Shown: positions 52,901 to 61,789, numbered from the stretch's first letter. The stretch is DNA of 64,000 nt from an uncultured Desulfobacter sp. (GCF_963666675.1 NZ_OY762929.1:4404001-4468000); one strand, 5' to 3'. The notes: generated by a model from the letters alone, not told the origin. A program made the numbers and translations.

Positions 52901-53250
52901 AAGAATCGGTCTACTACGAGACGCTAAAACACAACGGCGCACTGCCGATTGTCGGTGTCAACATGTTCCGTGAGCCCGATTCAGAAGACGAGGCAACGGC
53001 CCAGGGCAACGGCGGCTGTGAACTGGCCCGGGCCACGGAAGAAGAGAAACAATCCCAGTTAAAGCGCTTGGCCGATTTTCAACGCCGGCATGAAAAAGAC
53101 GCGCCCCGGGCTCTGGAACAACTTCAACGGGTGGTCCTTTCCGGGGGCAACATCTTTGAAGCGTTGATGGAAACAGTTAAGGTCTGCAGCCTGGGACAGA
53201 TCACCGGGGCCCTTTACGATGTGGGGGGCCGGTATCGCAGGAACATGTAA
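49963..53250 (+). CDS. icmF: fused isobutyryl-CoA mutase
   Basis: 1095 residues, the full IcmF length. N-terminal cobalamin-binding domain at 12-145 with DGHDVS (lower-ligand His at 26) and a glycine loop VFGGGGGVI. A MeaI-type G-protein chaperone follows at about 200-415 with Walker A GTGGAGKSS at 208-216 and the NKFEK specificity motif. After a linker the mutase barrel (about 560-1080) has PYTGGVFP and ISGYHVAEAGANPITQ, the latter in the IcmF rather than the methylmalonyl-CoA mutase wording. It interconverts isobutyryl- and n-butyryl-CoA with adenosylcobalamin, which links branched-chain acids to beta-oxidation. AAGGAGG precedes the ATG. No methylmalonyl-CoA genes are adjacent. Confidence 0.95.
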   Translation: MSDAVNVYTPRHKIRIITATSLFDGHDVSINMFRRILQSTGVEVIHLGHNRSVKEIVDAAIEEDAQGIAVSSYQGGHIEFFKYIVDLLKEHDASDIKVFGGGGGVIVPEEIRTLHDYGVARIFSPEDGTKMGLQGMINHMVKAVDFSTVTDDLLDVNLLSFDNKRLVGKAITAMEQAQHSGNGHLDHFRAELLKKIGSRTVPVMGITGTGGAGKSSLIDELVLRMTHDVKDVKIAVISSDVSRRKTGGALLGDRIRMNAIDNDRVYMRSLATRKAHSEIPEALGDVISVVKAAGFDFIIAETAGIGQGDSQITDQVDCAMYVMTAEFGAASQLEKIDMLDYADLIAVNKFEKRGAEDAVRDVRKQVQRNRNAWEIQPEDMPVFGTIASKFNDDGVTALYQALLQTIFDKTGVKFESRLPKVDVKTSSSKTVVIPPERTRYLSEIADTVRDYHKRTEVQAQAIRTVWHLEETAKSLDESLLDGDKTELIENLKKTIDAARRKVDGEAKELETQWKDTKDAYKKDELVYMVRGKEIRVPLYTRSLSHQKIPKISLPKFKDPGEIYQWLRRENLPGYFPYTGGVFPLKRVGEDPTRMFAGEGDPARTNARFHLLSGDYAAKRLSTAFDSVTLYGCDPERRPDIYGKVGNAGVSVCTLDDVKVLYSGFDLSAPSTSVSMTINGPAPVMLAMFMNAAIDQQVEKYTQQNGNAPTSQVYQNIRESVLNNIRGTVQADILKEDQGQNTCIFSIEFALKMMGDIQQYFTANNVRNFYSVSISGYHVAEAGANPITQLALTLSNGFTYVEYYLSRGMPIDSFGPNLSYFFSNGMDPEYTVIGRVARRIWAIAMKEKYNASARSQMLKYHIQTSGRSLHSQEIQFNDIRTTLQALCAVYDNCNSLHTNAFDEAITTPTQESVRRALAIQMIINREWGLAKNENMNQGSFIVEELTDLVEQAVLMEFDRISERGGVLGAMETGYQRSKIQEESVYYETLKHNGALPIVGVNMFREPDSEDEATAQGNGGCELARATEEEKQSQLKRLADFQRRHEKDAPRALEQLQRVVLSGGNIFEALMETVKVCSLGQITGALYDVGGRYRRNM

Positions 53251-53266
53251 GACCGCGTTGGACATA

Positions 53267-53305
53267 TTGACAACACCAATGTTATGTTGGTATAATCTCC
53301 AACAT
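53267..53305 (+). promoter_or_regulatory. promoter and operator of tumE-tumA, near-leaderless
   Basis: TTGACA at 53267-53272, 18-nt spacer, perfect TATAAT at 53291-53296. The tumE ATG begins 7 nt after the -10, so the transcript should start at or within a few bases of the start codon. An exact inverted repeat ATGTTGG / CCAACAT (53284-53290, 53299-53305) encloses the -10, an ideal site for repression by the antitoxin; another CCAA...TTGG lies in the spacer. Confidence 0.8.
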
Positions 53306-53591
53306 GAATGCAGAGTTGATATTAAAAAACCGGCATATAATTTCTGAAACGTCTTTTGCAGAGCTGATTGTATGGCGTATATCAACATCACTTCCGGGGA
53401 GCAAGCACAATTTTAAATATCGATTGGCTTTTATAGTAGATAATGCCTGCGTTCTTCGATACGATAACGAAACGGGTAAAGGAGATCATAAGCATATTGG
53501 CGATAAAGAACTCCCATATGAATTTAAATCTCCAAAAACTTTAATGCGGGATTTTTGGAAAGATGTAGACAATTGGAGGGGGATAAGATGA
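53304..53591 (+). CDS. tumE: toxin of TumE family (DUF6516)
   Basis: 95 residues. The sequence follows the DUF6516/TumE form: a beta start (SFAELIVWRIS), then YRLAFIVDNACVLRYDNETGKGDHKHIGDKE in parts (RYDNE, GDHKH, ELPYEF) and a C-terminal FWKDV helix. TumE is the toxin of a type II pair; its target is not firmly known to me. The stop codon overlaps the antitoxin start (ATGA). The ATG is at the transcript start, without a ribosome site. Confidence 0.8.
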   Translation: MNAELILKNRHIISETSFAELIVWRISTSLPGSKHNFKYRLAFIVDNACVLRYDNETGKGDHKHIGDKELPYEFKSPKTLMRDFWKDVDNWRGIR

Positions 53592-53929
53592 AAACCGTAA
53601 CATTGGGAATATCATCACGAAAGGATATTGAGGATCGCTTTCTATCTGCGTTTGACGGCGAAAATCAAGGCGCTTTTATCAGTTTTGAGACCCCTGCTTT
53701 GCTTTTTAAAATTATTTCCGGAAAGCGTTGGGAAATTATCCAGGCCATGACCGGAGCCGGACCGTTATCTATCCGAGAAGTTGCCAGACGATTGGCCCGG
53801 GATGTTAAAGCCGTTCATAGTGATGTTCATATACTTTTGAAAGCGGGAATTTTGATAAAAACAGAAAGCGGCCAAATAGAATTTCCTTTTGACGCCATTC
53901 ATGTAAATTTTGTGCTGGAAGCGGCATGA
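53588..53929 (+). CDS. tumA: antitoxin/regulator of TumA (HVO_A0114-like) type
   Basis: 113 residues from the ATG at 53588 (GGAGGGGATAAG upstream; the frame is open to 53555). Residues 40-105 form a winged helix-turn-helix: RWEIIQAMTGAGPLSIREVA and RRLARDVKAVHSDVHILLKAG, which is the pattern of HVO_A0114-type regulators paired with DUF6516 toxins. It should neutralise the toxin and bind the palindrome at 53284-53305. The 4-bp overlap with tumE ensures coupled translation. Confidence 0.8.
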   Translation: MKTVTLGISSRKDIEDRFLSAFDGENQGAFISFETPALLFKIISGKRWEIIQAMTGAGPLSIREVARRLARDVKAVHSDVHILLKAGILIKTESGQIEFPFDAIHVNFVLEAA

Positions 53930-53958
53930 CCGTTCCTGACTGCCAACCTGATCAGGCA

Positions 53959-55773
53959 CTATTGGGTCGGTTCATCCGGTGAAATAAAGCTTTTGATGCA
54001 GTGATCCCGGTGCGGCAATTCTGCAAGGCCTTTACCTGAATGCGCCAGGTTCTGAACATGGGTGATAAAGGCCCGGGCATAATCCAAATATGTATCGACG
54101 GTTTTTCCGGGCACGTGTGACAGGTCACCAAACCCTTTATACCCGTCCTTGCCCGAGGCGATAAACGCATTGGCCACCACCACATAACTGCGCGCGTCTT
54201 CAAGGGGAACATATCGGCCGGAGGTGCGTTCCCGGACCGCCAGCCCGGAAAAGCGGCGGCCAAAGGGCTTGCGCGCATCTATATCGTACCGCAGGCCGTA
54301 GGCATAGGGGAACGCCCCTTTTGCATCGTTTTCCAGGACATATTCCAGGGCCTGTTCAAGCACTTGCCGGATACCGTGACCGGACATTTGTATTTCAAAC
54401 AGGGTGTTTGAAAAGGGCAGCACCCCGTAGACGGTGCTGTAACGAATCGCACCCTGTTGAATACCCGTCCGGACCCCGCCGGCATTCTGAATGCACATGT
54501 CGGCATGGGGCACCTGCTCATAGAACGCCTGGGCCACCAGAGGGGCCAGACGACTTCCCAAAGGCATGGGTTGGGTGCCGTGAACCTGGCCCGGCATCCG
54601 CACATGGGGCAGTTCCTGGGGGGCGGTCCCGATGATGGTCTCGCCTTTTTCCGCCACCTGCCGGGAAAACTGATCCAGCACACCGGCAACTGCGGCATTT
54701 TCAGGGGCAATATCCAGACTTGGCTCCCGGCTGATGCACGCCAGAATCTTTTTTCGCTCAACACCGGTGACGGGTTGGCGTTCTCCTGCGGCATCTTTTC
54801 GCCAAAATTGAGCGCCCAACACCAGGTGGGGCTGTCCCGACCAGGCGACCAGGCGGCCTGCCTTGAAGGTCACGTCAAGCTCTCCGAGCACCCGGCCGTG
54901 GGACCATGCCTGAACGATGCAGACCGGATCACCGTCTTTGTTTTCGGCAATCACCGGGTAGGCATTTTCACAGGCCGGCCCGTAAGGGGTCAGATCCCCC
55001 AACAATGTATGGCTGTGTCCATCCACGATCACATCCACATCGCTGACCTGCCCAGCCAGGGACAAGGTATTTTCAAGTCCGTAATGACTCAGCAGAATAA
55101 TCCGGCCGATCCCCTTGGCCGCCAATTCATCCACCGCAGCCTGAACGTATCGCACCTCATCGCCGAACACCACCCCGGGCCCCGGCCGTGAAGATCGGCG
55201 GGTCACGGCTGAAATGGTCATACCGATGATCCCAACCGGCCGCCCGTCAACTTCTTTCACCACATAGGGGGCAAACAAATGTTCCAGCACATGCCCGGGG
55301 CCGACCTGGATATTGGCACTGACCACCGGCACCTTCAACGACCGGATAAAACCGGCCAGCCACATATCCCCGTTGTCAAATTCATGGTTTCCCAAAGCCA
55401 TGGCATCAAAGGGCATGGCATTCATCACTTCGGCATCTGCCCGGCCGTCAAACAGGGTAAAGTACAAGGTGCCCTGGACCGCATCGCCGGCATGCAGCAG
55501 CAGTGTCTGAGCAGGATTGACGGCCAATGCCTCCACCAGCCCGGCAACCCTGGCCATACCGCCGACCTCACAGGTGGTTGACCGCCCGTCGAACGTCAGT
55601 TCCACGGTCTGGGGAGCCAGAAAGGAGTGCACATCATTGAGATGCAGGATCTTGAACTTTATTTCCGAAGCAAAAGCACTGCACCCCAAAGCGCCGAGCA
55701 CCACAATTTCGGCCAGAAACAAAGAAAACCGGACCACAATACCTGCTTTTATTATTCTTCTCGTTGGCGCCAT
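53959..55773 (-). CDS. secreted 5'-nucleotidase / 2',3'-cyclic phosphodiesterase family
   Basis: 604 residues, UshA/NucA family. Signal peptide about 1-37 (ends SAFAS). Metallophosphatase domain with LHLNDVHS, LLLHAGDAVQG, ALGNHEFDNG, LLSHYG and VDGHSHT, all metal ligands present. The C-terminal 5'-nucleotidase domain has NAGGVRTG, YGVLPFSNTL and VVVANAFIASGKDGY. It removes phosphate from extracellular nucleotides in the periplasm. It converges with tumA, 30 bp apart. Divergent from the CAP gene with about 190 bp between, in which no clear promoter was marked. Confidence 0.93.
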   Translation of the reverse strand: MAPTRRIIKAGIVVRFSLFLAEIVVLGALGCSAFASEIKFKILHLNDVHSFLAPQTVELTFDGRSTTCEVGGMARVAGLVEALAVNPAQTLLLHAGDAVQGTLYFTLFDGRADAEVMNAMPFDAMALGNHEFDNGDMWLAGFIRSLKVPVVSANIQVGPGHVLEHLFAPYVVKEVDGRPVGIIGMTISAVTRRSSRPGPGVVFGDEVRYVQAAVDELAAKGIGRIILLSHYGLENTLSLAGQVSDVDVIVDGHSHTLLGDLTPYGPACENAYPVIAENKDGDPVCIVQAWSHGRVLGELDVTFKAGRLVAWSGQPHLVLGAQFWRKDAAGERQPVTGVERKKILACISREPSLDIAPENAAVAGVLDQFSRQVAEKGETIIGTAPQELPHVRMPGQVHGTQPMPLGSRLAPLVAQAFYEQVPHADMCIQNAGGVRTGIQQGAIRYSTVYGVLPFSNTLFEIQMSGHGIRQVLEQALEYVLENDAKGAFPYAYGLRYDIDARKPFGRRFSGLAVRERTSGRYVPLEDARSYVVVANAFIASGKDGYKGFGDLSHVPGKTVDTYLDYARAFITHVQNLAHSGKGLAELPHRDHCIKSFISPDEPTQ

Positions 55774-55967
55774 TTAATTAAGACTCAATTTTCAGGATAA
55801 GGATAAGGTTAATGTTAAGGACCCTTTTTCTTTCAGGGAAAAATTGTTTAAATACTTCAAAATTTAGGTTGAAAAGACTATAGTTCTATTTAATTTTTAC
55901 AACGACTATTCTGACATCTATTCCGAAATAGTCAAAGTCATAATTGATTTATCAAGAGATGGAAAAT

Positions 55968-56825
55968 ATGAAGTATCGTATGTGTGTGCTGTTGCTGGTC
56001 TTTGTATGTTTGTTTGCGCCTGCCGATTCACCGGCAGCCTATCCTGCCGACCCGACGTCGGATACAAAGTGGCCCTACTCTTTTGAGACCGAGGTGTCTG
56101 ATATTCAATCGAGGTTTAACGCCGCCCGCACCAATGAAAACAGTCAATTGGGAACATCCGTACCGATGCTTGAATTCCCGTCCCAGTCCGATTGGCATGC
56201 CAAAAGTGATGAGGAAAAGGCGCTTTGGCTTATCAACCAGGAACGTATCGACCGCGGCCTTAATCCCCTGCAAGGCCTGGAGACCAACGTTACCCAGGTG
56301 GCCACAGACTATGCCCAATACCTGTTGGATACGGATACCTTTTCACACAATGCCGACGGCAATACGCCCTGGGAGAGACTCAATAACAATCCATCCATCA
56401 ATGCGTGCCACGATTTTTTGAATGTGGCGGAGAACCTGGCTGTCCTCTGGGGTGGATGGACATTGCCCATAGAACGGGCGGTCTATATGTGGATGTATGA
56501 TGACAGCGGCTCCGGTTGGGGACATCGCCACGCCATATTATGGTATCCCTACAACGACAACAGCGGCCCCCAAGGCGCAGAGGGCTTTCTGGGCATTGGG
56601 TTGGCCGGCGGAGAACATCGGGGTTGGTCCGATTCGGACATCATTGTCATGAACGTGTTCGATCCCTGTTCAACCTGGTGCGATGCGGTCTTTTGCGCTT
56701 ATGATTTCAATGACGACGGCGATGTGGACGGCACCGATTTGGTGGTCATCGCAAACCAGGTCGACACAATGTCAATCGCGTCATTTGCCCAGGAATTCGG
56801 GACGTTAAATTGTGGTTCAGAATAA
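55968..56825 (+). CDS. secreted CAP/SCP-domain protein with dockerin-like tail
   Basis: 285 residues from the ATG at 55968 (AAGAG 9 nt before; ATG at 55959 is possible). Signal peptide MKYRMCVLLLVFVCLFAPA. The CAP domain at about 75-240 has LWLINQERIDRGLNPL, HNADGNTPWER, NVAENLAV and GWGHRHAIL, with the His/Glu set of the family cavity. The tail AYDFNDDGDVDGTDLVV is a calcium loop of dockerin type, followed by a hydrophobic helix. The same kind of tail ends the protein at 34776-36986. CAP proteins bind lipids or sterols or act as proteases; the role here is unknown. Confidence 0.85.
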   Translation: MKYRMCVLLLVFVCLFAPADSPAAYPADPTSDTKWPYSFETEVSDIQSRFNAARTNENSQLGTSVPMLEFPSQSDWHAKSDEEKALWLINQERIDRGLNPLQGLETNVTQVATDYAQYLLDTDTFSHNADGNTPWERLNNNPSINACHDFLNVAENLAVLWGGWTLPIERAVYMWMYDDSGSGWGHRHAILWYPYNDNSGPQGAEGFLGIGLAGGEHRGWSDSDIIVMNVFDPCSTWCDAVFCAYDFNDDGDVDGTDLVVIANQVDTMSIASFAQEFGTLNCGSE

Positions 56826-56838
56826 CGGGCCAGGTGCC

Positions 56839-58371
56839 TTATTTCTTTTTCTTTGGGTGTTCCAGATAATCGACGCCCTCCTCATCAATTTCCTTGAGTT
56901 TGGCCTCAATTGTTTTACACAATGTTTTGAGGACTTTGATACGGGCAAAATATTTATTATTGGCCTCGATCAGGGTCCAGGGGGCATAATGCGTGCTGGT
57001 CCGATCGACCATATCCGTAACCGCCTGTTCATACTGTTCCCATTTTTTACGATTCCGCCAGTCCTCGTCTGTGATTTTGAACTGCTTGAAGCCGGTTTTC
57101 TCTCTGGCATGGAATCTTGCCAACTGTTCTTCTTTGGTGATCGTCAACCAAAACTTAACCACCACCATGCGATGGCGGACGATCTGTAATTCAAACTCGT
57201 TAATTTCACTGTAGGCCCTCATCCAATCGGCCTCGGAACACAATTGTTCCACCCGCTCCACCAGTACGCGGCCATACCAGGATCTGTCAAACATCGTTAC
57301 GCGGCCTTTACGGGGCAAATGCCGCCAAAATCTCCAGAGGTACGGCTGCTGACGTTCCTCTTCCGTTGGTGCGGCAATGGGAATAACCTGATACCCACGG
57401 GCATCAAGCGCCCCTGTGATACGACGTATGGCCCCGCCCTTCCCGGCTGCGTCATTGCCTTCGAATACGGCTATCACCGACGTGTATTTAAACTTTGGGT
57501 CCCGGATCAGCAGGTTCAGCTTTCTCTGATATTTTTTCAACTTTTCCCGGTACTCATCTTTCTCCAGGGCCTGGGTCATATCCAATGTCTTCAACATGTT
57601 GACATTATCAATGGACGGCATAAGCGGCGGCGCAAGGATCTCCGGAGAAGGGTGGGCATCCTTGCTCAACCGTTCTCGAATCGCATTCAGGATCAGTTTT
57701 CCAACGGTTAAGTCCCGGTAGCGGGAATCGACGCCTTCAATGATCAACCAGGGCGCTTCAGCGGTTGAGGTCTGGCGAATAACCTTTTCATGCACTTCAC
57801 GAAACTTGTCGTAAGCCTTAAAGCGTTTCCAATCACGCTCGGTGACTTTCCAACGGGTTAAAGGATCTTTCCCGAGGGATTGCAATCTTTTCTTCTGTTC
57901 TTCCCGGGAAAGATGAAACCAGAATTTAATGATCAAGGCCCCCTCATTTACCAGCATTTTTTCTAATTTTACTGCCCGGCCCATGCTCTGCTCCAGGTCG
58001 GCATCTTTTGTTTTGCCATAGACCCTGTTCAGCATCGGCCACGTGTACCACGACCCCAGAAAAACACCAATCTTACCTTTTGGCGGCAAAGCCATCCAGA
58101 ACCGCCACATCATCGGCCGATCCAGTTCCTCGTCCGAGGGTTCGCCCATACCGTGGGTTTGGATAAAACGGGGATCCATCCATTCATTTAACAGGTTCAC
58201 CGTGGCACCCCGCCCTGCACCGTCCAATCCACCGACCAGGATAATCACTTGGAAAGCGGAGGATTCGTTCAAGTCCAATTGTGCATGGAGAAGTTCTTCA
58301 CGCAGCCCAGGCACTTCTTTCTTGTAGTCGGATTTGGAGATTTTATGCCCCAACTCGGCGGATTCAAACAT
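56839..58371 (-). CDS. pap: polyphosphate:AMP phosphotransferase, two-domain PPK2 (class II)
   Basis: 510 residues made of two homologous PPK2 domains. The C-terminal one has the intact Walker A EGNDAAGKGGAI, the Arg-rich lid (RFWRHLPRKG) and FDRSWYGRVLVERVE, so it is the catalytic unit. In the N-terminal copy the loop is GGLDGAGRGATV, with Lys replaced by Arg, and GSWYTWPMLNRV replaces the second motif, so it is probably structural. This asymmetry is usual for class II PPK2. It makes ADP from AMP with polyphosphate. Converges with the CAP gene (13 bp). Confidence 0.92.
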   Translation of the reverse strand: MFESAELGHKISKSDYKKEVPGLREELLHAQLDLNESSAFQVIILVGGLDGAGRGATVNLLNEWMDPRFIQTHGMGEPSDEELDRPMMWRFWMALPPKGKIGVFLGSWYTWPMLNRVYGKTKDADLEQSMGRAVKLEKMLVNEGALIIKFWFHLSREEQKKRLQSLGKDPLTRWKVTERDWKRFKAYDKFREVHEKVIRQTSTAEAPWLIIEGVDSRYRDLTVGKLILNAIRERLSKDAHPSPEILAPPLMPSIDNVNMLKTLDMTQALEKDEYREKLKKYQRKLNLLIRDPKFKYTSVIAVFEGNDAAGKGGAIRRITGALDARGYQVIPIAAPTEEERQQPYLWRFWRHLPRKGRVTMFDRSWYGRVLVERVEQLCSEADWMRAYSEINEFELQIVRHRMVVVKFWLTITKEEQLARFHAREKTGFKQFKITDEDWRNRKKWEQYEQAVTDMVDRTSTHYAPWTLIEANNKYFARIKVLKTLCKTIEAKLKEIDEEGVDYLEHPKKKK

Positions 58372-58616
58372 GCAGTTTCTCCTTTACTCGATTAAATCCC
58401 ATTTATGTCATGCAATTCTAACCAAAAATTAACCGTTCGGATTTAACGATGTCAAGCTTAAAATGCACGGATATCCACCCGAAACGGCTTTTCAATTAAC
58501 CATCGCGCTTTTTATCCTGCGCACTGGACAAACACAAACTAACCGGTTATTTTAAACGAATGGTTAAAGTTTACCAGAACCTGATACCCCAGATTTCAGG
58601 CAAAAAGGAGGCTGCA

Positions 58617-59276
58617 ATGGCGGAAGCAGGTATTAGAGAACATAAAAAAGACCAGTCCATACGCAAAATTTTAAATGCGGCGCTGCTGGTTTTCAGCACC
58701 CAGGGATTCAATGGTGCCCGCATTGATGCCATTGCCCGGAAAGCCGGGGTAAACAAGGCCATGATCTATTACCGGATTGGCAATAAACAAGCGTTGTACC
58801 AGGCGGTGATTCAGGACGTATACCAGGACCGGACCGCGCAGCTTCGCCGGGAAATCCAGTCCAGCACCACCCCCGAAGAGAAATTAAACACCTACATCGC
58901 CAGCGTTGCCGCCATCATGGATGCCCACCCCCATTTCACCCGGATCATGATTCGGGAGATGGTATCCGGCTGGGGCAATTTCGGCCCGACCATTTTTGAA
59001 GAGGTCAGCGTGACCATTAAAATTGTCCAGGCCATAATTGACGAAGGTGTGGAAAAAGGGATTTTTGAGAAAACCGATCCGCTGGCGGTTCATACCATGA
59101 TTCTTGGGTCGCTGATTTTGAATCATCTTACCCAGCCGGTCAAACCCCAAATCATGGCAGCCCTGGACGCATCAGAAATCCCATCTGATATCAGCGGATT
59201 TAACCAGCTTGTTCCCCAGGTACAGCGCCTTGTTATCGCGGCCCTGCGTCCCGGTGCTGGTACCCGTGAAGTATAA
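58617..59276 (+). CDS. TetR-family regulator of the efflux operon
   Basis: 219 residues from the ATG at 58617, 5 nt after a perfect AAGGAGG (the frame is open to 58560). HTH at about 12-60: ILNAALLVFSTQGFNGARID and IARKAGVNKAMIYYRIGNKQ. The C-terminal ligand domain resembles regulators with a TetR_C_24/YbiH-like form (MIREMVSGWGNFGP). It precedes an outer membrane factor, fusion protein and RND pump on the same strand, 25 nt apart, and so very likely represses this operon and itself. Confidence 0.9.
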   Translation: MAEAGIREHKKDQSIRKILNAALLVFSTQGFNGARIDAIARKAGVNKAMIYYRIGNKQALYQAVIQDVYQDRTAQLRREIQSSTTPEEKLNTYIASVAAIMDAHPHFTRIMIREMVSGWGNFGPTIFEEVSVTIKIVQAIIDEGVEKGIFEKTDPLAVHTMILGSLILNHLTQPVKPQIMAALDASEIPSDISGFNQLVPQVQRLVIAALRPGAGTREV

Positions 59277-59301
59277 TTGTAAGCCAAACATTAAGAGATA
59301 A

Positions 59302-60663
59302 ATGATGCATAAGACAACACAAAAAACGCGCTCTTTCTTTCTGTTTTTATCCGCTGTGCTGATTCTGGTATCACCGCCGCAGACATGCCGTGCCCAGGAA
59401 CAGCTGACCGTGGACAGGGCCGTCGAGATTGCCCTTGAAAACAGCCTGCAGCGGCGTATGGCTGCCAAGGATGTGGAAATTGCCGATGAGGGACTTGCCC
59501 GGGCCCGGTCCGAATTCGGACCGACATTGACACTCCAGGGCGGCCTTTACCGGTACAATGACACCCCCACGATTGTTCAGACCAACCAGGGTCTGGCAAA
59601 GCTGAACAATGCCCTGTCCGCCGTGACCTACGGCCGGGTCCCCGAAGTGAGCCTGCCAAGTGACAGCCGCACCTATTACGGTGCAGGGCTCAAAGTGGTC
59701 CAGCCATTGTACACAGGCAATAAGCTGACGGCCACCCGCCGCCTGGCCCAGGCCAACCTTGAACATGCCCAAAGTAATCTGGATGCCTCGGACAACGACC
59801 TGGCACTGTCTGCCCGAAAAGCCTTTTACACCGTCATCCTGAGCCGTCAGATGGCCGGGGCCATGGACGAGGCGGTGGAGAGCATGAGCGAACATGTTCT
59901 AGAGGCCACCGCCTACCACGACCAGAAAATTGTTCCCAAACTGGATCTTTTGCGTGCCGAGGAAAAACTTGCGGATTTAAGGCAGCAGCAGCTATATGCC
60001 CACAATAATGTGGATCTTGCCCAGACATCCTTGAACTATGTGCTTGGCGTGGACATGGATACCCGTTACACCTATGAAGATACCCCCCAGACCCTGCCCA
60101 TGCCCCGGGATCTTGGGACCTGTATCCAGACCGGCCTGGAGAACAGGCCCGAAATCGAGGCAATGGACGCCCGGATCCAAATGGCAAAAGAACAGATTGC
60201 CATCGCCCAAAGTGATCGCCTGCCCACCCTGGCCCTGGTGGGGGAAGCCCACCGGACAGAACCTGAAGAGGAAGATCCCACAGCCCAGATCGGCATTGTG
60301 GCCAGCATGAATCTGTTTGACAGCGGCCGTACCAGCCATAAAAAAGCCCAGGCCGGCCGGCAGCTTGAAAAGGCCATGACTGCAAAAAAACAGTTGTCCA
60401 GGGGCATCCGCCTGGAGGTGGAAAAAGCATACCACGATGCCCAGGCAGCCCTTAAATCCATTGATGTGGCACAAAAATCCCTGGATACGGCCCAGGAGGC
60501 CCTGGATGCCGCCCGGACCCGCTACCGGGTGGGCCTAAGCACCTCGTTGGAACGTCTGGACGCCGAAGTGTCCCTGACCCGATCAAAAACCAATCATATT
60601 CACGCGTTAAGTATGTATAACATCGCAGTTGCTGAACTGGAACGCGCCATGGGAAAGGAGTAA
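59302..60663 (+). CDS. TolC-family outer membrane efflux protein
   Basis: 453 residues. Signal peptide with PPQTCRA end; LTVDRAVEIALENSLQ at the first conserved segment and two long repeated helical/strand blocks (OEP repeats) ending ...ALDAARTRYRVGLSTSLERL and ...MYNIAVAELERAMG. It forms the trimeric exit duct across the outer membrane. The fusion-protein gene begins 6 nt after the stop. Confidence 0.92.
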   Translation: MMHKTTQKTRSFFLFLSAVLILVSPPQTCRAQEQLTVDRAVEIALENSLQRRMAAKDVEIADEGLARARSEFGPTLTLQGGLYRYNDTPTIVQTNQGLAKLNNALSAVTYGRVPEVSLPSDSRTYYGAGLKVVQPLYTGNKLTATRRLAQANLEHAQSNLDASDNDLALSARKAFYTVILSRQMAGAMDEAVESMSEHVLEATAYHDQKIVPKLDLLRAEEKLADLRQQQLYAHNNVDLAQTSLNYVLGVDMDTRYTYEDTPQTLPMPRDLGTCIQTGLENRPEIEAMDARIQMAKEQIAIAQSDRLPTLALVGEAHRTEPEEEDPTAQIGIVASMNLFDSGRTSHKKAQAGRQLEKAMTAKKQLSRGIRLEVEKAYHDAQAALKSIDVAQKSLDTAQEALDAARTRYRVGLSTSLERLDAEVSLTRSKTNHIHALSMYNIAVAELERAMGKE

Positions 60664-60669
60664 TCCCCG

Positions 60670-61788
60670 ATGAATCAAGGCAGAAAAATCTTTATTATAA
60701 CGGCGTTGATCTTTTGTGTTCCGGTCTTGATGACCCTGGCCGGATGCGATAACGCGTCGGAACAAAACACCCAAAAAAACACGCCGGAACCGCCCCCCCT
60801 TGTCACCAGCATGACCATTTCTGCCCTGAGTCGCCAGCCGGCCCATCAATATTCAGGCGAGGTCCGGGGACGCTACGAAACCGCATTGGGATTCCGGGTC
60901 CCGGGCAAAATTATTGCCCGTCATGTGGAAACCGGCACCCGGGTCAAGGCAGGAGATCTACTCATGCAGGTGGACCCCAAGGATATCCAGGAGGCGGTAA
61001 CGGCGGCCAAGGCCCAGGTTGCCGCAGCCGAAAGTCAATATAAACTGGCAGCGGACCTGCTTAAGCGCTTTAAAGCCCTTTATAAGCAGGATTACATGAG
61101 CAAGGCTGAAATTGACCGCTACCGGAACAGTGCAGACTCGGCCAGGGCGGTGTTAAAACAGGCCCGGGCCCAGCTGACCCAGACAGGCAACCAGCTGACC
61201 TATTGCGATCTTAGGGCCGACGAAGACGGCGTGGTACTGGATGTCAGGGCTGAAGCAGGGCAAGTGGTGGCTGCAGGCATGCCCGTGGTCATCATGGCCA
61301 AAGGGGACCAGCGGGAGATTGAAATTTTTGTGCCCGAAAACCAGGTGGCACAATTTAGCCCTGGCGCCCTGTTTCAGATCAAATTCTGGGCACTTCCCGA
61401 TCTTGAAATAAAAGGCCGGCTCCGGTATGTTTCTCCCGTGGCAGATCCCATTACCCGGACCTACAAGACCCGCATTACCCTCATTGATCCCCCGGAGACG
61501 GTTCGGCTGGGCATGACGGCATCTGCGATCCACGTCGACCCTAAGACCTCCGGCAGCATTTTTATCCCATTGTCCGCGGTCTACCAGACCGGCGATTCGC
61601 CCATGGTGTGGATAATTAAAGATCACAAAACCACGCTGCAAAAAATCAAACTCGGCCAGGCAGGCCGCGGCGAAAAGATCCAGGTTATTGAGGGCCTGGT
61701 CCCGGGCGATGAAATCGTCACCACCGGTGTACACAAACTGTCACAAGGCCAAACCGTTCGAACCCAATCCCCGGACAAAGAGTTATAA
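60670..61788 (+). CDS. RND efflux membrane fusion lipoprotein
   Basis: 372 residues. Lipoprotein signal with lipobox LAGC (TLAGCDN). Lipoyl half-motifs GFRVPGKIIARHVETGTRVK and later YCDLRADEDGVVLDVRAEAG enclose a coiled-coil hairpin (AAKAQVAAAESQYKLAADLL); then beta-barrel and membrane-proximal parts. It bridges TolC and the RND pump in the periplasm. One base separates its stop from the pump ATG. Confidence 0.93.
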   Translation: MNQGRKIFIITALIFCVPVLMTLAGCDNASEQNTQKNTPEPPPLVTSMTISALSRQPAHQYSGEVRGRYETALGFRVPGKIIARHVETGTRVKAGDLLMQVDPKDIQEAVTAAKAQVAAAESQYKLAADLLKRFKALYKQDYMSKAEIDRYRNSADSARAVLKQARAQLTQTGNQLTYCDLRADEDGVVLDVRAEAGQVVAAGMPVVIMAKGDQREIEIFVPENQVAQFSPGALFQIKFWALPDLEIKGRLRYVSPVADPITRTYKTRITLIDPPETVRLGMTASAIHVDPKTSGSIFIPLSAVYQTGDSPMVWIIKDHKTTLQKIKLGQAGRGEKIQVIEGLVPGDEIVTTGVHKLSQGQTVRTQSPDKEL

Positions 61789-61789
61789 A

